DNA of 7,563 nt. Source: an uncultured Planctomycetaceae bacterium (GTDB lineage: Bacteria > Planctomycetota > Planctomycetia > Planctomycetales > Planctomycetaceae). The position numbers were made by a program, and so were the translations under genes. Numbering within the stretch: position 1 is the stretch's first letter; every line of letters starts with the position of its first letter. The notes beneath the pieces are model-generated. The model saw only the letters and a program-made list of their open reading frames with translations, had not been told where the DNA came from and searched no databases. The stretch covers positions 1 through 7,563 of the forward strand of contig CAIXQV010000110.1 of NCBI GenBank assembly GCA_903921605.1. The letters run 5' to 3'. Shown in pieces: positions 1 to 6,919 of the stretch.

Positions 1-2373
1 CCTGACTAAACCCAAGGCTTCTGCACACGAGATGCGGATCTCTTTGGCTGGCTTCTGGCAAAATGAAGCAAGAGTTTCCAAAACGTGAGGAGATCCCGTC
101 TTGCCAAGGGCCACCAACTGCAGCTTAATCTGCGCATGATCACCCGCAGGTGTCGTGAGCAGACTTGTGATCTTTTTGGAGATCAGACGCGGAGCCACTC
201 CAGTGATGGTCTCCGGAACGTCCAGCAAGGCTCGAAACGCATGATCCCGAGCCTGACGCAATCGCTCAAGATTCCGCTCGTTCTGGGCTTTCTTTAAAGC
301 CAACTCTGAGTCATCGAGCTTGATCGTGGAGTTGACAACAATCTCCACAGGGGCCGCAGACTGCGAATCCGTCGTTGCGACCACCGTTCCCGCTTGAGGC
401 ATCATCGGGATCTCAAGCATCGTTCCCCCGTTCAGCAACACATCCTCAGAAAGAGGAGCGACGCTTTCGGGGCTATTCTGGGCCGAACCACCGCTGGACT
501 GAGTGGACACCTGCGGCTGACTCATTGTCGAAATCTCAGCCGATGATCTGGTCATCAGGTCCTGTGCCGGATTCATCACCCCTGAACCAAAGTGTGGCGA
601 CTGAAATGGCGGTCCTGGGTAGGCCATCGGTGGCATCGCCGCATGCATCTGCGGGAAATGCTGGGGCCCGTACCCAGGAAAAAAAGGTTGCGGCATTCCC
701 GGATAGGCTTGCGGACCGGGAAAGGCTTGTGGGGGAAAATTCGGTTGAGGCCCCAAGTGAGCTTGCGGACCAGAAGGCCAGCCGGGACTGGTCGACGACG
801 GCGGAAAACTCTGCGGCGGATTGAAAAGGTGAGATCCCGATCGTGATGGATCTCCGTCGAAGGCATTGGCCGCCCGCGTCGATGAAGCCGGAATCGCTGA
901 TGATGATGTTGCAGACTGCGGATTCCAGGTTGCCGAAGAGCCACTAGAAGGCACGGGAGCAAATGCCCCGGATCCAAAGCCTCTGCTCGACATTTGAGGG
1001 ATCGAGAAATCTGAGCTGTTCGTATTCTGAGTACTAAACGTTTGAGTATCCGAAAAGCGTTCCTCATCGTTCGGGTTGTAATCGAAGACAGAGTTTTCAG
1101 GCGACTGCCAGCCGGCGCGAGAATCGTTGAGATTTGTCGAGACGGACTCAAAGAATCGAAAATCGGCGAGCGAATCACTCGATCGCACGCCCTCGTTCTC
1201 TGGAACTAAATCCGACATCAGGCGATTCAAAGTCAAGTCATCCATGGAAGACAAGTCCATCCCCTGCTTGACGAAATCTTCCGCATTCACTTTCACTGGT
1301 GCCGGTTGCGATCCCGAGATTCCTGACTCAGACGTCGGCATTCGATCGATCGTACGCGGTGCAGCAGTCGCAGCCGAATTCTCACGGAGTGGACCAGCGG
1401 CGTTCATCTCAGTGGCTGCAGGAACTCTCTCGCGAAAGTCACTTTCGCTGTCTGAACGCCGAATGCGTTCAAGACCAGATGCAGGCGAAACATCGGGCGA
1501 GTAGCCAAGACCGACGGATGCTCGTGGGCTAGTCGAATCTACGTTGGCCGAGCGATCCAATGACGGTGGATCACTGAAACTGGATTTCACGGGCTCATTC
1601 GAAAACGGCCTCTGCTCGTTTTGTCGACCCTCCCCATTTGTGCGATTCGCAGAGGGAAGTGAGTCAGCAACGGCCCGAAATTCTCGAATCAGGTCAGAGG
1701 CTGTCGTCGCCCCACCAGGATTCACCTGAGAAATTTGATGAATGAAAGAATCTCGTTGAATCGGTCGTAGTCGTTGAACCGTATCAAAAGCAATCCGCTT
1801 GAGGTCCCGATTCCCCAGACACGCCGAAACTATGACCTCAGCACAATAGGGCTGATTAATATAGATCAATGCCTGGATCGCTGAGTTGCGGACCCGTGAC
1901 GACGGATCCTCCAGCATTGGCAACAGAATGTATGCTGAAAGAGTATGGTTGATGCCGCTTAACGCAACGGCTACGGCTCGGCGTACGTGCTTCGAACCGG
2001 CCCCCGACACCAACAATAATGCTCGCAAGACAACGGGATCGCGAGTTCTTCCGAGTGCTTCAATCAATTCTATTCGTGCGTTGGTGTCTTCCGGCGGAAT
2101 CGTCTGCAATCGTCCCATTAGCGGAGCAACGGCGCCAGTGGATGCCGGAGGAATAGTCTGTCGCAAGTCTTTCAGACGGCTTCGAGCAGGAGCGATACAT
2201 TGGCTAAGATTCAGCAGCGGACTTGAGCCTGTATCAACTCCGTAAGTCACCACCGCAGCCGGAATCACCAATCCAGCTCCGGCAGCCACTAAGTTCTGCA
2301 AAGAGTTTCCACACTCCTGACAGAACTTTGCATTGCCAGTGTTCTTCGAACCACACTGATTACAAAACTTCAT
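1..2373 (-). CDS. Zinc-ribbon, HEAT-repeat protein with disordered Pro/Gly-rich linker (3' end outside window)
   Basis: I translated every codon from the ATG at 2373 to the window edge: 791 codons, no stop, so the C-terminus is missing. Residues 4-21 form a CxxC-x10-CxxC zinc ribbon (C4, C7, C18, C21). Residues 28-46 are hydrophobic and could be one membrane segment, though they are Gly/Ala-rich with a proline. Residues about 80-220 are helical and HEAT-like (for example ELIEALGRTRDP and SSRVRNSAIQALIYI). Residues about 235-680 are low-complexity Ser/Pro/Gln, with a Pro/Gly/Phe-rich stretch at 518-597 repeating PxxFPGPQAYPG-like units. From about 685 a charged helix leads into a second HEAT-like block (KLQLVALGKTGSPHVLETLA, then CAEALGLV). 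HEAT arrays usually bind proteins, so a membrane-anchored scaffold is plausible, but the function is unknown. The Shine-Dalgarno is weak: AGGA lies 13 nt before the ATG. No other start gives the complete ribbon. Confidence 0.88.
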   Translation of the reverse strand, partial: MKFCNQCGSKNTGNAKFCQECGNSLQNLVAAGAGLVIPAAVVTYGVDTGSSPLLNLSQCIAPARSRLKDLRQTIPPASTGAVAPLMGRLQTIPPEDTNARIELIEALGRTRDPVVLRALLLVSGAGSKHVRRAVAVALSGINHTLSAYILLPMLEDPSSRVRNSAIQALIYINQPYCAEVIVSACLGNRDLKRIAFDTVQRLRPIQRDSFIHQISQVNPGGATTASDLIREFRAVADSLPSANRTNGEGRQNEQRPFSNEPVKSSFSDPPSLDRSANVDSTSPRASVGLGYSPDVSPASGLERIRRSDSESDFRERVPAATEMNAAGPLRENSAATAAPRTIDRMPTSESGISGSQPAPVKVNAEDFVKQGMDLSSMDDLTLNRLMSDLVPENEGVRSSDSLADFRFFESVSTNLNDSRAGWQSPENSVFDYNPNDEERFSDTQTFSTQNTNSSDFSIPQMSSRGFGSGAFAPVPSSGSSATWNPQSATSSSAIPASSTRAANAFDGDPSRSGSHLFNPPQSFPPSSTSPGWPSGPQAHLGPQPNFPPQAFPGPQAYPGMPQPFFPGYGPQHFPQMHAAMPPMAYPGPPFQSPHFGSGVMNPAQDLMTRSSAEISTMSQPQVSTQSSGGSAQNSPESVAPLSEDVLLNGGTMLEIPMMPQAGTVVATTDSQSAAPVEIVVNSTIKLDDSELALKKAQNERNLERLRQARDHAFRALLDVPETITGVAPRLISKKITSLLTTPAGDHAQIKLQLVALGKTGSPHVLETLASFCQKPAKEIRISCAEALGLVR

Positions 2374-2451
2374 GAATTCGAGCCGATCCTGAGTTCAGGT
2401 CTACGCACTCTCCACAAGAATCCCAGCCAGAAGGCTATGCGGGAAAAGTCT

Positions 2452-2469
2452 GTAGAGTTCAGCCTCTAC
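2452..2469. repeat. Small inverted repeat in the leader of the HEAT gene
   Basis: A perfect 6-bp stem (GTAGAG/CTCTAC) with a 6-nt loop lies about 80 bp upstream of the zinc-ribbon/HEAT start codon. Read on the minus strand it is followed four bases later by TTTT, so it resembles a weak terminator or attenuator. The stem is too short for a firm assignment. Confidence 0.35.
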
Positions 2470-2529
2470 GACTTATTAGCCGAAACGAGTTAGTCCCATG
2501 GATGTAGTCGCGGACGATTGTTAAAGTAG

Positions 2530-2567
2530 GTCCTTTCCGCCGAAAAGGACTTTCGCCGTTAGGCGAA
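2530..2567. repeat. Two adjacent inverted repeats
   Basis: The first is a 7-bp stem (GTCCTTT/AAAGGAC, 2530-2550) with a 7-nt loop. The second, two bases on, is a perfect 6-bp stem (TTCGCC/GGCGAA, 2552-2567) with a GTTA loop. No reading frame through this stretch looks like a gene. They belong to a run of hairpins between 2450 and 2700 that may be a structured leader RNA, a small RNA or a dispersed repeat element. Confidence 0.45.
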
Positions 2568-2586
2568 CCGCGTATGCAAAAAATGC

Positions 2587-2611
2587 GATTAAAAAACCTA
2601 AGGTGTAGGTT
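2587..2611 (-). terminator. Terminator-like hairpin, minus strand
   Basis: On the minus strand AACCTA/TAGGTT forms a 6-bp stem with a 5-nt loop (2595-2611). The stem's last two T's run into four more, giving TTTTTT, then AATC. The stem is AU-rich and weak. It shares bases 2606-2611 with the longer stem-loop at 2605-2660, so the two folds exclude each other. It could end read-through from the pseudopilin gene or act as an attenuator ahead of the HEAT gene. Confidence 0.35.
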
Positions 2612-2660
2612 GAACATTCTTGTCCGACTGCGTTTAGACGGGCAAGAATCCCCAGCCTAC
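2605..2660. repeat. Long imperfect inverted repeat (19 paired positions)
   Basis: Bases 2605-2612 pair with 2653-2660 and 2616-2626 pair with 2639-2649, separated by a 3x3 internal loop and closed by a 12-nt loop. Two of the 19 pairs (2610/2655 and 2623/2642) are T-G in plus orientation. They are tolerated as G-U if the plus strand is transcribed but become A-C mismatches on the minus strand. The fold is seen directly, but whether either strand is transcribed cannot be told. I do not recognise a known RNA family. Confidence 0.5.
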
Positions 2661-2924
2661 GCGAGCCGCTAAGTCCTCCTTGACAAGGAGCACCTACCGA
2701 AATCTGCGACTAAACCCAAAGCCTCGGTTCTGCACCGTCCTAATTGCGGAACTGTGGATTCACGCAGACTATGGATTGAATCATAACCCGAGACGCCAAC
2801 GAGGGATGCTTGGCGAAGAACAAAATCAACGTCGCCCTGTACTGTCGTTTCGCGTTGTGAAAACCCAGTTAGCAGACCACAAGCACACTGCAACAGGTTG
2901 AAGCACGCCAGCAACAGCCAAAAT
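2661..2924. other. Non-coding stretch, possible dispersed planctomycete repeat
   Basis: It holds a 6-bp hairpin with a 3-nt loop (2676-2690) and open frames on both strands with no recognisable domain or ribosome binding site. The segment at 2785-2806 would read NPRRQRG on the plus strand. From memory, this resembles a phrase recurring in spurious hypothetical proteins of Rhodopirellula-type genomes, which suggests a dispersed repeat rather than a gene. Bases 2708-2735 partly match 4-26 inside the HEAT gene. No gene is called here. Confidence 0.3.
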
Positions 2925-2954
2925 GTCCGGTCGAAGCCAAAACTTCGACCGGAC
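2918..2954 (-). terminator. Probable intrinsic terminator of the DUF1559 gene
   Basis: A perfect 12-bp GC-rich stem (GTCCGGTCGAAG and its complement, 2925-2936 and 2943-2954) encloses a 6-nt loop. It begins 39 nt beyond the pseudopilin stop codon at 2994. On the minus strand the stem is followed by ATTTTGG, a short T tract. Position and stem strength support termination of the minus-strand pseudopilin transcript. The T tract is weaker than in a textbook case. Confidence 0.7.
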
Positions 2955-2993
2955 TCATCTCAAAACAACATTCAACTAATGAGCCGAGGCTCG

Positions 2994-4178
2994 TTATTCG
3001 AATGCACCCTTAGCAACGCTGTTTGGATCCTGCAGGAAGACTCCGCAGAATACGTCAAATTCATTAATTTCCTTTGGGCCAACTGTGTAGCCGTCTCGTT
3101 CGGCTGTCATGCCAGTGGCATCGAAACCAGGATTGAAGAAGCGGTCGTCGTTCAGGTCGAAGATCGCCTTAACACTGCCGTCAGCCATCAAAATATTTGC
3201 ACCGTTGCGATGTACCGCGTACCAGTCGCGTGTGTCCTGATACCAGCCGTCAGCCATTTCGTAGTCGGTCAGTGGATTGCCGCTCAGGCCGTTCAACGAC
3301 TTATCGAGCAATACGAGTTTGGTGGCAGAAACCTTCGCTGGTCCGTCGTTAGCAGTTTCACACAGGCGAGCACCCTGGATAAGCTTTCCAGCTCGGTCAA
3401 GTGATACCGTTGAGCCCATGTTTGTCAAAACAGCTTCGTTGGCGTCGCCAGGAGCAGCATCACCCAAAAGTGGAATATTGCTGGATGGAACGTCAGCATT
3501 GCTGATCTGAATCTGAGTCAACGGGCCTGTGCAAGTTGGAACGCCACCGCTGACCAACGACTTGCAGTTGTACCCGTTCATGGTGAAACCGCCAGTGACG
3601 CCGGTTGAACCAGAAACCAAGTTCTGACCACGAGTCATGAACCAGCTGCTTGCGTAGTTTGTGTTGAATCCTTTGTCAACCCATGCTGCCAATTTTGCAG
3701 AGCGACCTGTACCAACAGCCACACCGGCCAAATCCTGAGCGATCACACCAACTCCGGCGCGACCCGCTGGTGCAGACGCACCGTTGCTGGAATCGCTGCC
3801 CAGCATGTCATTCAGCTTTTCAAGACCAGCGAATTCGCTGCTTGGGCAAAGCATGCCGCCTGGAAGGCCGCCCTTTACAGTGACAACGTTTCCAACCCAG
3901 CTATAGATTGAAGGGTCGCCGTCACGGCTCCAGTCGAACTGACCTGAGCAGATACGCTTAGCTGGATCACTGTCTGACCATGAATATAGAGCGATCCCGA
4001 ACTGACGCAGGTTGTTTTTGCACTGTGTGCTGCGAGCAGCTTCACGTGCGGACTGAATTGCTGGCAAAACCAAAGACATCAGAATCGCGATGATCGCGAT
4101 TACGACCAGCAATTCGATCAATGTGAAACCCTTACGACGGGCTTCAGCCACCAAAGTACCCTTGAACATCCTTTTCAC
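2994..4178 (-). CDS. DUF1559 family pseudopilin (type II secretion/type IV pilin-like)
   Basis: This complete 394-residue protein matches the planctomycete DUF1559 architecture and usual size. The leader is short and basic and ends RRKG, and prepilin peptidase would cut between G17 and F18. The following helix, [16 protein letters not shown], carries Glu at position +5 (E22). The segment [17 protein letters not shown] after the helix is typical of the family. Near the C-terminus H323 and D333-G334 form the H-X9-DG motif ([13 protein letters not shown]). The middle is Gly/Ser-rich with scattered cysteines, as expected for an exported globular domain. The start is GTG at 4178 because AGGTGA lies just upstream; the in-frame ATG at 4169 would remove only three residues. 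It is flanked by non-coding DNA on both sides with its own likely terminator, so it is probably monocistronic. The precise substrate or assembly role of DUF1559 proteins is not established. Confidence 0.95.
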   Translation of the reverse strand: MKRMFKGTLVAEARRKGFTLIELLVVIAIIAILMSLVLPAIQSAREAARSTQCKNNLRQFGIALYSWSDSDPAKRICSGQFDWSRDGDPSIYSWVGNVVTVKGGLPGGMLCPSSEFAGLEKLNDMLGSDSSNGASAPAGRAGVGVIAQDLAGVAVGTGRSAKLAAWVDKGFNTNYASSWFMTRGQNLVSGSTGVTGGFTMNGYNCKSLVSGGVPTCTGPLTQIQISNADVPSSNIPLLGDAAPGDANEAVLTNMGSTVSLDRAGKLIQGARLCETANDGPAKVSATKLVLLDKSLNGLSGNPLTDYEMADGWYQDTRDWYAVHRNGANILMADGSVKAIFDLNDDRFFNPGFDATGMTAERDGYTVGPKEINEFDVFCGVFLQDPNSVAKGAFE

Positions 4179-4182
4179 AATA

Positions 4183-4188
4183 TCACCT
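4183..4188 (-). promoter_or_regulatory. Ribosome binding site supporting the GTG start
   Basis: AAAAGGTGAT precedes the GTG at 4178. The GGTGAT part matches the 5' half of the anti-Shine-Dalgarno complement. The 4-nt gap after AGGTGA is thus equivalent to normal spacing for a GGAGG core. From the alternative ATG at 4169 it would be 13 nt away, which is less favourable. Confidence 0.65.
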
Positions 4189-4234
4189 TTTCAAATGAGA
4201 AAACAAAAACTCGCCAAAACAAAACCCCACATAG

Positions 4235-4302
4235 CTTGCCGCAAGTCAGGCCTGAGCATTTGCGACTCGCCACCAATCACCTGCTTCCACATCGCGAATG
4301 TG
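4235..4302. promoter_or_regulatory. Palindromes in the pseudopilin 5' leader, candidate operator sites
   Basis: Three short dyads lie 57-124 bp upstream of the pseudopilin start: CTTGC-C-GCAAG (4235-4245), the perfect 10-mer TCAGGCCTGA directly beside it (4246-4255), and CACAT-CGCGA-ATGTG (4288-4302). They could be protein binding sites or small leader hairpins. On the minus strand a T-rich stretch follows the first pair, but the gap of about 10 nt makes a terminator unlikely. No convincing -10/-35 pair was found. Confidence 0.3.
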
Positions 4303-4349
4303 AAAACAATTTTCGAACCGGCCGATTCCATTTCACGTAACATATAGAG

Positions 4350-4373
4350 TCAGAAGCTCAGCCCCACTTCTGA
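4350..4373. repeat. Inverted repeat at the edge of the tandem array
   Basis: TCAGAAG and CTTCTGA form a perfect 7-bp stem around a 10-nt loop, immediately before the tandem repeat region. It has no T tract on either side, so a terminator role is not supported. It could be a binding site or a boundary element. Confidence 0.4.
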
Positions 4374-4396
4374 AGTTCGATCACAAGCAATCTCAC

Positions 4397-4715
4397 GACT
4401 GCAGAGTGGATGCTATTGAACAAGATTAATGCCCGATGAAGCTCATGTTAAATAATGAGTTTTCTTCCTCGTGACTCCCGCGATGTTTAGTTCGCCACCA
4501 AGCCAATCACTCGACTGCTGAACGAATCCTATTGGCCGAGATTAATGTCCGATGAAGCTCATGTTAAATAATGAGATTTCTTCCTCGTGACTCCCGTGAT
4601 CGTCAGTTCTCCCCGAAGGCGATCACTTGACTGCTGAACGGATCCTATTGACCGAGATTAATGTCCGATGAAGCTCATGTTAAATAATGAGATTTCTTTC
4701 TCGTGACTCCCGTGA
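4397..4715. repeat. Tandem array: three copies of a 116-bp direct repeat
   Basis: A 60-bp core starts at 4424, 4540 and 4656, an exact 116-bp period. Cores 1 and 2 differ at 3 positions, and cores 2 and 3 at 1. The 56-bp linkers (4484-4539, 4600-4655) differ at 11 positions, mostly in their first half; their last 27 bases (GACTGCTGAACG onward) are nearly identical and begin at 4397, 4513 and 4629. An AGTTC motif recurs at 4489, 4605 and 4721, so a degenerate fourth copy may begin there. Each core contains CTCAT-8 nt-ATGAG, an imperfect dyad with an AT-rich centre. The array lies between divergently oriented genes, so it may be regulatory, but no known element is recognised. Confidence 0.92.
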
Positions 4716-4943
4716 CGCTGAGTTCGCCCCTTGCAGCCCGTGTAGCGTTCTTGCAGATTCACTTCGTCGCAAACTTCAGCATCACTGAACTCAACACTGT
4801 GCGTTCGTTCGGCGATTGACATGAAGAACAGATGAACGGATTGTGAATATTCGAAGATTCTTCCAGCAGTGAATCTCCTTGAGACATACTGAGATCGCAC
4901 GTGGACTTTGATGACGGCGTTCAGCAGAAGATTGCGATGATTC
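4716..4943. other. Intergenic stretch ahead of the GT-C gene, no clear feature
   Basis: Apart from the recurring AGTTC motif at 4721 nothing stands out. No convincing promoter pair, terminator or RNA gene is visible. A 95-codon minus-strand frame crosses it but ends inside the third repeat copy and has no recognisable domain. The promoter of the downstream plus-strand gene must lie here or in the array. Confidence 0.4.
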
Positions 4944-6659
4944 ATGAGCGAGTTTGAGAAAGCAAAAGTTGCGATGAACGCAAGATCGTATGGCTCACTG
5001 ATCGTCGGGGCCGCATTAATCGTTCTTGGGATGATGGCCTACGTTCGAGTGCTTCACGCGGGATTTATCTGGGACGATGATGCGTATGTAACCGCGAATC
5101 AGACTCTGCGAAGCATGGAAGGGCTTGCCGAGATCTGGTCAAAGCCGGGGGCAACTCCGCAGTATTACCCAATGGTACATTCGACCTTCTGGCTCGAGTA
5201 CCAACTCTGGGGTGACAGTCCACGCGGCTACCATGTCGTGAACGTTTTTCTGCACATCGCTACATCCCTGCTGCTCGCGAAGCTTCTTGGAAAGTTGAAG
5301 CTGAGCATCGCATGGCCTGCTGCCTTTCTATACGCACTGCATCCAATTCAGGTGGAATCCGTGGCTTGGATCACCGAGCGAAAGAATGTACTTTCCGGGT
5401 TCTTTTACGTCTTAAGTGCGATCGCAGTTGTGGAGTGGCGATTCCCGGATTCGGGACCGGAGACTCCGCAAAAAGCCGAACGCACGGGACGCAGTGTTCG
5501 CTTCTATTGGCTGGCTTTCGTGTTCTTCGTATTTGCCCTTCTCAGCAAAACCACGACCTGTGTTCTTCCTGCGGCGACGGCAGTCGTAATCTGGTGGAAA
5601 ACAGGGCGAGTCACGCGAAGAGACTGCCGCGCCTTGAGCCCATTCTTCGTAGTCGGAGTGTCTTTCGGGCTGATGACCGCCTGGATGGAGAAATGGCGTG
5701 TAGGTGCTGTCGGCGAAGAATTCTCTCTTACGGTGATCGAGAAGTTCCTGGTGTCGACTCACGCTTTGTGCTTTTACGCATGGAAGGCCGTTCTGCCTCG
5801 GCAACTGACGTTTATTTATCCCCGCTGGCATTTCAAAACTCTTAACACTCTGAATCTTGCTGCCCCCGGTCTCTGCATATTGACCGTTTTCGTCCTCGTG
5901 TACTTCCTGCGAAAGGGAAAACGCGGCCCGTTCGCGATGGGAGCACTCTACGCCGGCTCACTGTTTCCTGCTCTCGGGTTCTTCAATGTCTATCCGATGC
6001 GGTATTCGTTTGTTGCCGATCATTTCTCTTATTTGGCCATGATGCCACTGATGACGGGACTGACTTGGATTGTCCTCGTCCCGGGGATGGATTGGATTCG
6101 ATCCTTTTCAATTGTACTTGGCTCGGGAACCTCAGAAAAACCAATCAAGACCAAGTATTTGTGTTGCCTGTATTTCCCAGCTTGGCTGGTGATTGGCATC
6201 ATTTGCGTGCCTCTGACGATGATGCAGACGGGAATGTACCGTGATCTCGAGACGCTTTGGCGAACGACGCTTCAACGTAATCCTGAAGCATGGATGGCCC
6301 ACCACAATCTTGGAATACTCCTGGAACAGACTGGAAAAATGCAACAAGCACTTGTTCATTACACGGAAGCATTTTCCCTAAACCCGAGACACGTTTTTGC
6401 TATGAACAATGCGGGATTGCTTTACATAAAGGAAGGCAACTTTCCCAACGCTGAGCGACTGTTCCGTCAGGCTATCGACTGCAAGCCTGATTTCGATCTG
6501 GCTCACAACAATCTTGGGATTGCTTTGGTACGTCAGGGGCGGTTGCCGGAGGCCATTGCGGAGTTTGATAAGGCTCTCAAGATCACCCCGAGTTACACCA
6601 ATGCACAGAGTAATCTGGCGGCTGTCCAGAATGCCGTTTCCGGGCAGCCTCATCCCTAA
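4944..6659 (+). CDS. TMTC-like GT-C glycosyltransferase with C-terminal TPR repeats
   Basis: This 571-residue polytopic membrane protein resembles bacterial relatives of animal TMTC O-mannosyltransferases. After the first membrane segment (about 17-38) comes GFIWDDDAYV. D44-D46 sit in the first extracytoplasmic loop, where GT-C enzymes keep their catalytic acidic residues. Other family-typical stretches are QYYPMVHSTFWLEYQLWG, HPIQVESVAWITERKN (133-148) and NVYPMRYSFVADHF (348-361). I estimate 11-12 membrane helices up to about residue 430. Residues 447-548 hold three TPR units (HHNLGILLEQTGKMQQAL; NNAGLLYIKEGNFPNAE; NNLGIALVRQGRLPEAI), followed by a partial fourth. By family analogy it transfers sugar from a lipid-phosphate donor to exported protein; donor and acceptor are unknown. 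ATG 4944 was chosen as the first in-frame ATG; M11 at 4974 is a possible alternative, and neither has a strong Shine-Dalgarno. A GT2 gene follows on the same strand. Confidence 0.9.
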   Translation: MSEFEKAKVAMNARSYGSLIVGAALIVLGMMAYVRVLHAGFIWDDDAYVTANQTLRSMEGLAEIWSKPGATPQYYPMVHSTFWLEYQLWGDSPRGYHVVNVFLHIATSLLLAKLLGKLKLSIAWPAAFLYALHPIQVESVAWITERKNVLSGFFYVLSAIAVVEWRFPDSGPETPQKAERTGRSVRFYWLAFVFFVFALLSKTTTCVLPAATAVVIWWKTGRVTRRDCRALSPFFVVGVSFGLMTAWMEKWRVGAVGEEFSLTVIEKFLVSTHALCFYAWKAVLPRQLTFIYPRWHFKTLNTLNLAAPGLCILTVFVLVYFLRKGKRGPFAMGALYAGSLFPALGFFNVYPMRYSFVADHFSYLAMMPLMTGLTWIVLVPGMDWIRSFSIVLGSGTSEKPIKTKYLCCLYFPAWLVIGIICVPLTMMQTGMYRDLETLWRTTLQRNPEAWMAHHNLGILLEQTGKMQQALVHYTEAFSLNPRHVFAMNNAGLLYIKEGNFPNAERLFRQAIDCKPDFDLAHNNLGIALVRQGRLPEAIAEFDKALKITPSYTNAQSNLAAVQNAVSGQPHP

Positions 6660-6919
6660 GTCGAATCCGACGACCGTGCAGCCTGCTGATGGAATGCCAA
6701 ACCGAAGCGACTTCGACGCATAAAGACCGAAATCTTCGTTGGCGCTTAGGGTGAATATGCTTTTCGGTTCGAAATGCTCAAACACGAAGTTAACAGAACT
6801 TTCACACATTCTTCATCTCCGCCCGATATTAACGGTTTTTGTTTCAAACGAGACTAGAGTTTCCGAGCCCTCAATCGCGGAATCGGTAAATCACTGACGG
6901 ACATGCGGGAACACTGAAA
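6660..6919. other. Spacer between the two glycosyltransferase genes
   Basis: This 260-bp spacer shows no gene-like frame. An imperfect dyad around 6696-6753 (GCCAA-bulge-CGAAG with CTTCGTTGGC) has a 26-nt loop and no T tract, so it is not a convincing terminator. The gap is long for a tight operon, so the downstream gene may have its own promoter, but I could not identify one. Confidence 0.35.
6907..6910 (+). promoter_or_regulatory. Weak ribosome binding site of the GT2 gene
   Basis: GGGA lies 9 nt before the ATG at 6920. An in-frame stop at 6887 with no other start codon after it fixes ATG 6920 as the start, even though the site is weak. Confidence 0.45.

Noticed and set aside
375..1178. 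Several ORFs of 84-200 codons on both strands
   Set aside because: They overlap the continuous 791-codon minus-strand frame, which has real domain content. The shadow translations are Arg/Ser-rich and have no motifs.
2400..2720. Known structured RNA such as tmRNA, RNase P RNA or a tRNA
   Set aside because: I looked on both strands for the conserved cores and a tRNA-like TTCGA arm with a CCA end and found none.
2669..2914. 81-codon minus-strand ORF and 73-codon plus-strand ORF
   Set aside because: No domain, no ribosome binding site, mutually overlapping, and set in a stretch that looks like a repeat.
2898..3404. 168-codon plus-strand ORF
   Set aside because: It is antisense to the DUF1559 pseudopilin, starts inside that gene's terminator region, and shows no family features.
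4436..4706. A 12-codon micro-ORF (MKLMLNNE...) recurring in each of the three repeat copies
   Set aside because: The few differences within it (F/I and S/F) change the amino acid and there is no ribosome binding site, so coding constraint is not supported.
4424..4715. CRISPR array
   Set aside because: Repeats of 60 bp with 56-bp linkers that are about 80% identical to each other do not fit CRISPR, where repeats are shorter and spacers are unrelated. No cas genes are present.
4658..4945. 95-codon minus-strand ORF
   Set aside because: Its C-terminal part is translated from the third tandem repeat copy, it has no recognisable domain, and its start overlaps the GT-C start codon.
6378..6809. 143-codon minus-strand ORF
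   Set aside because: It is antisense to the TPR region of the GT-C gene and has no features of its own.
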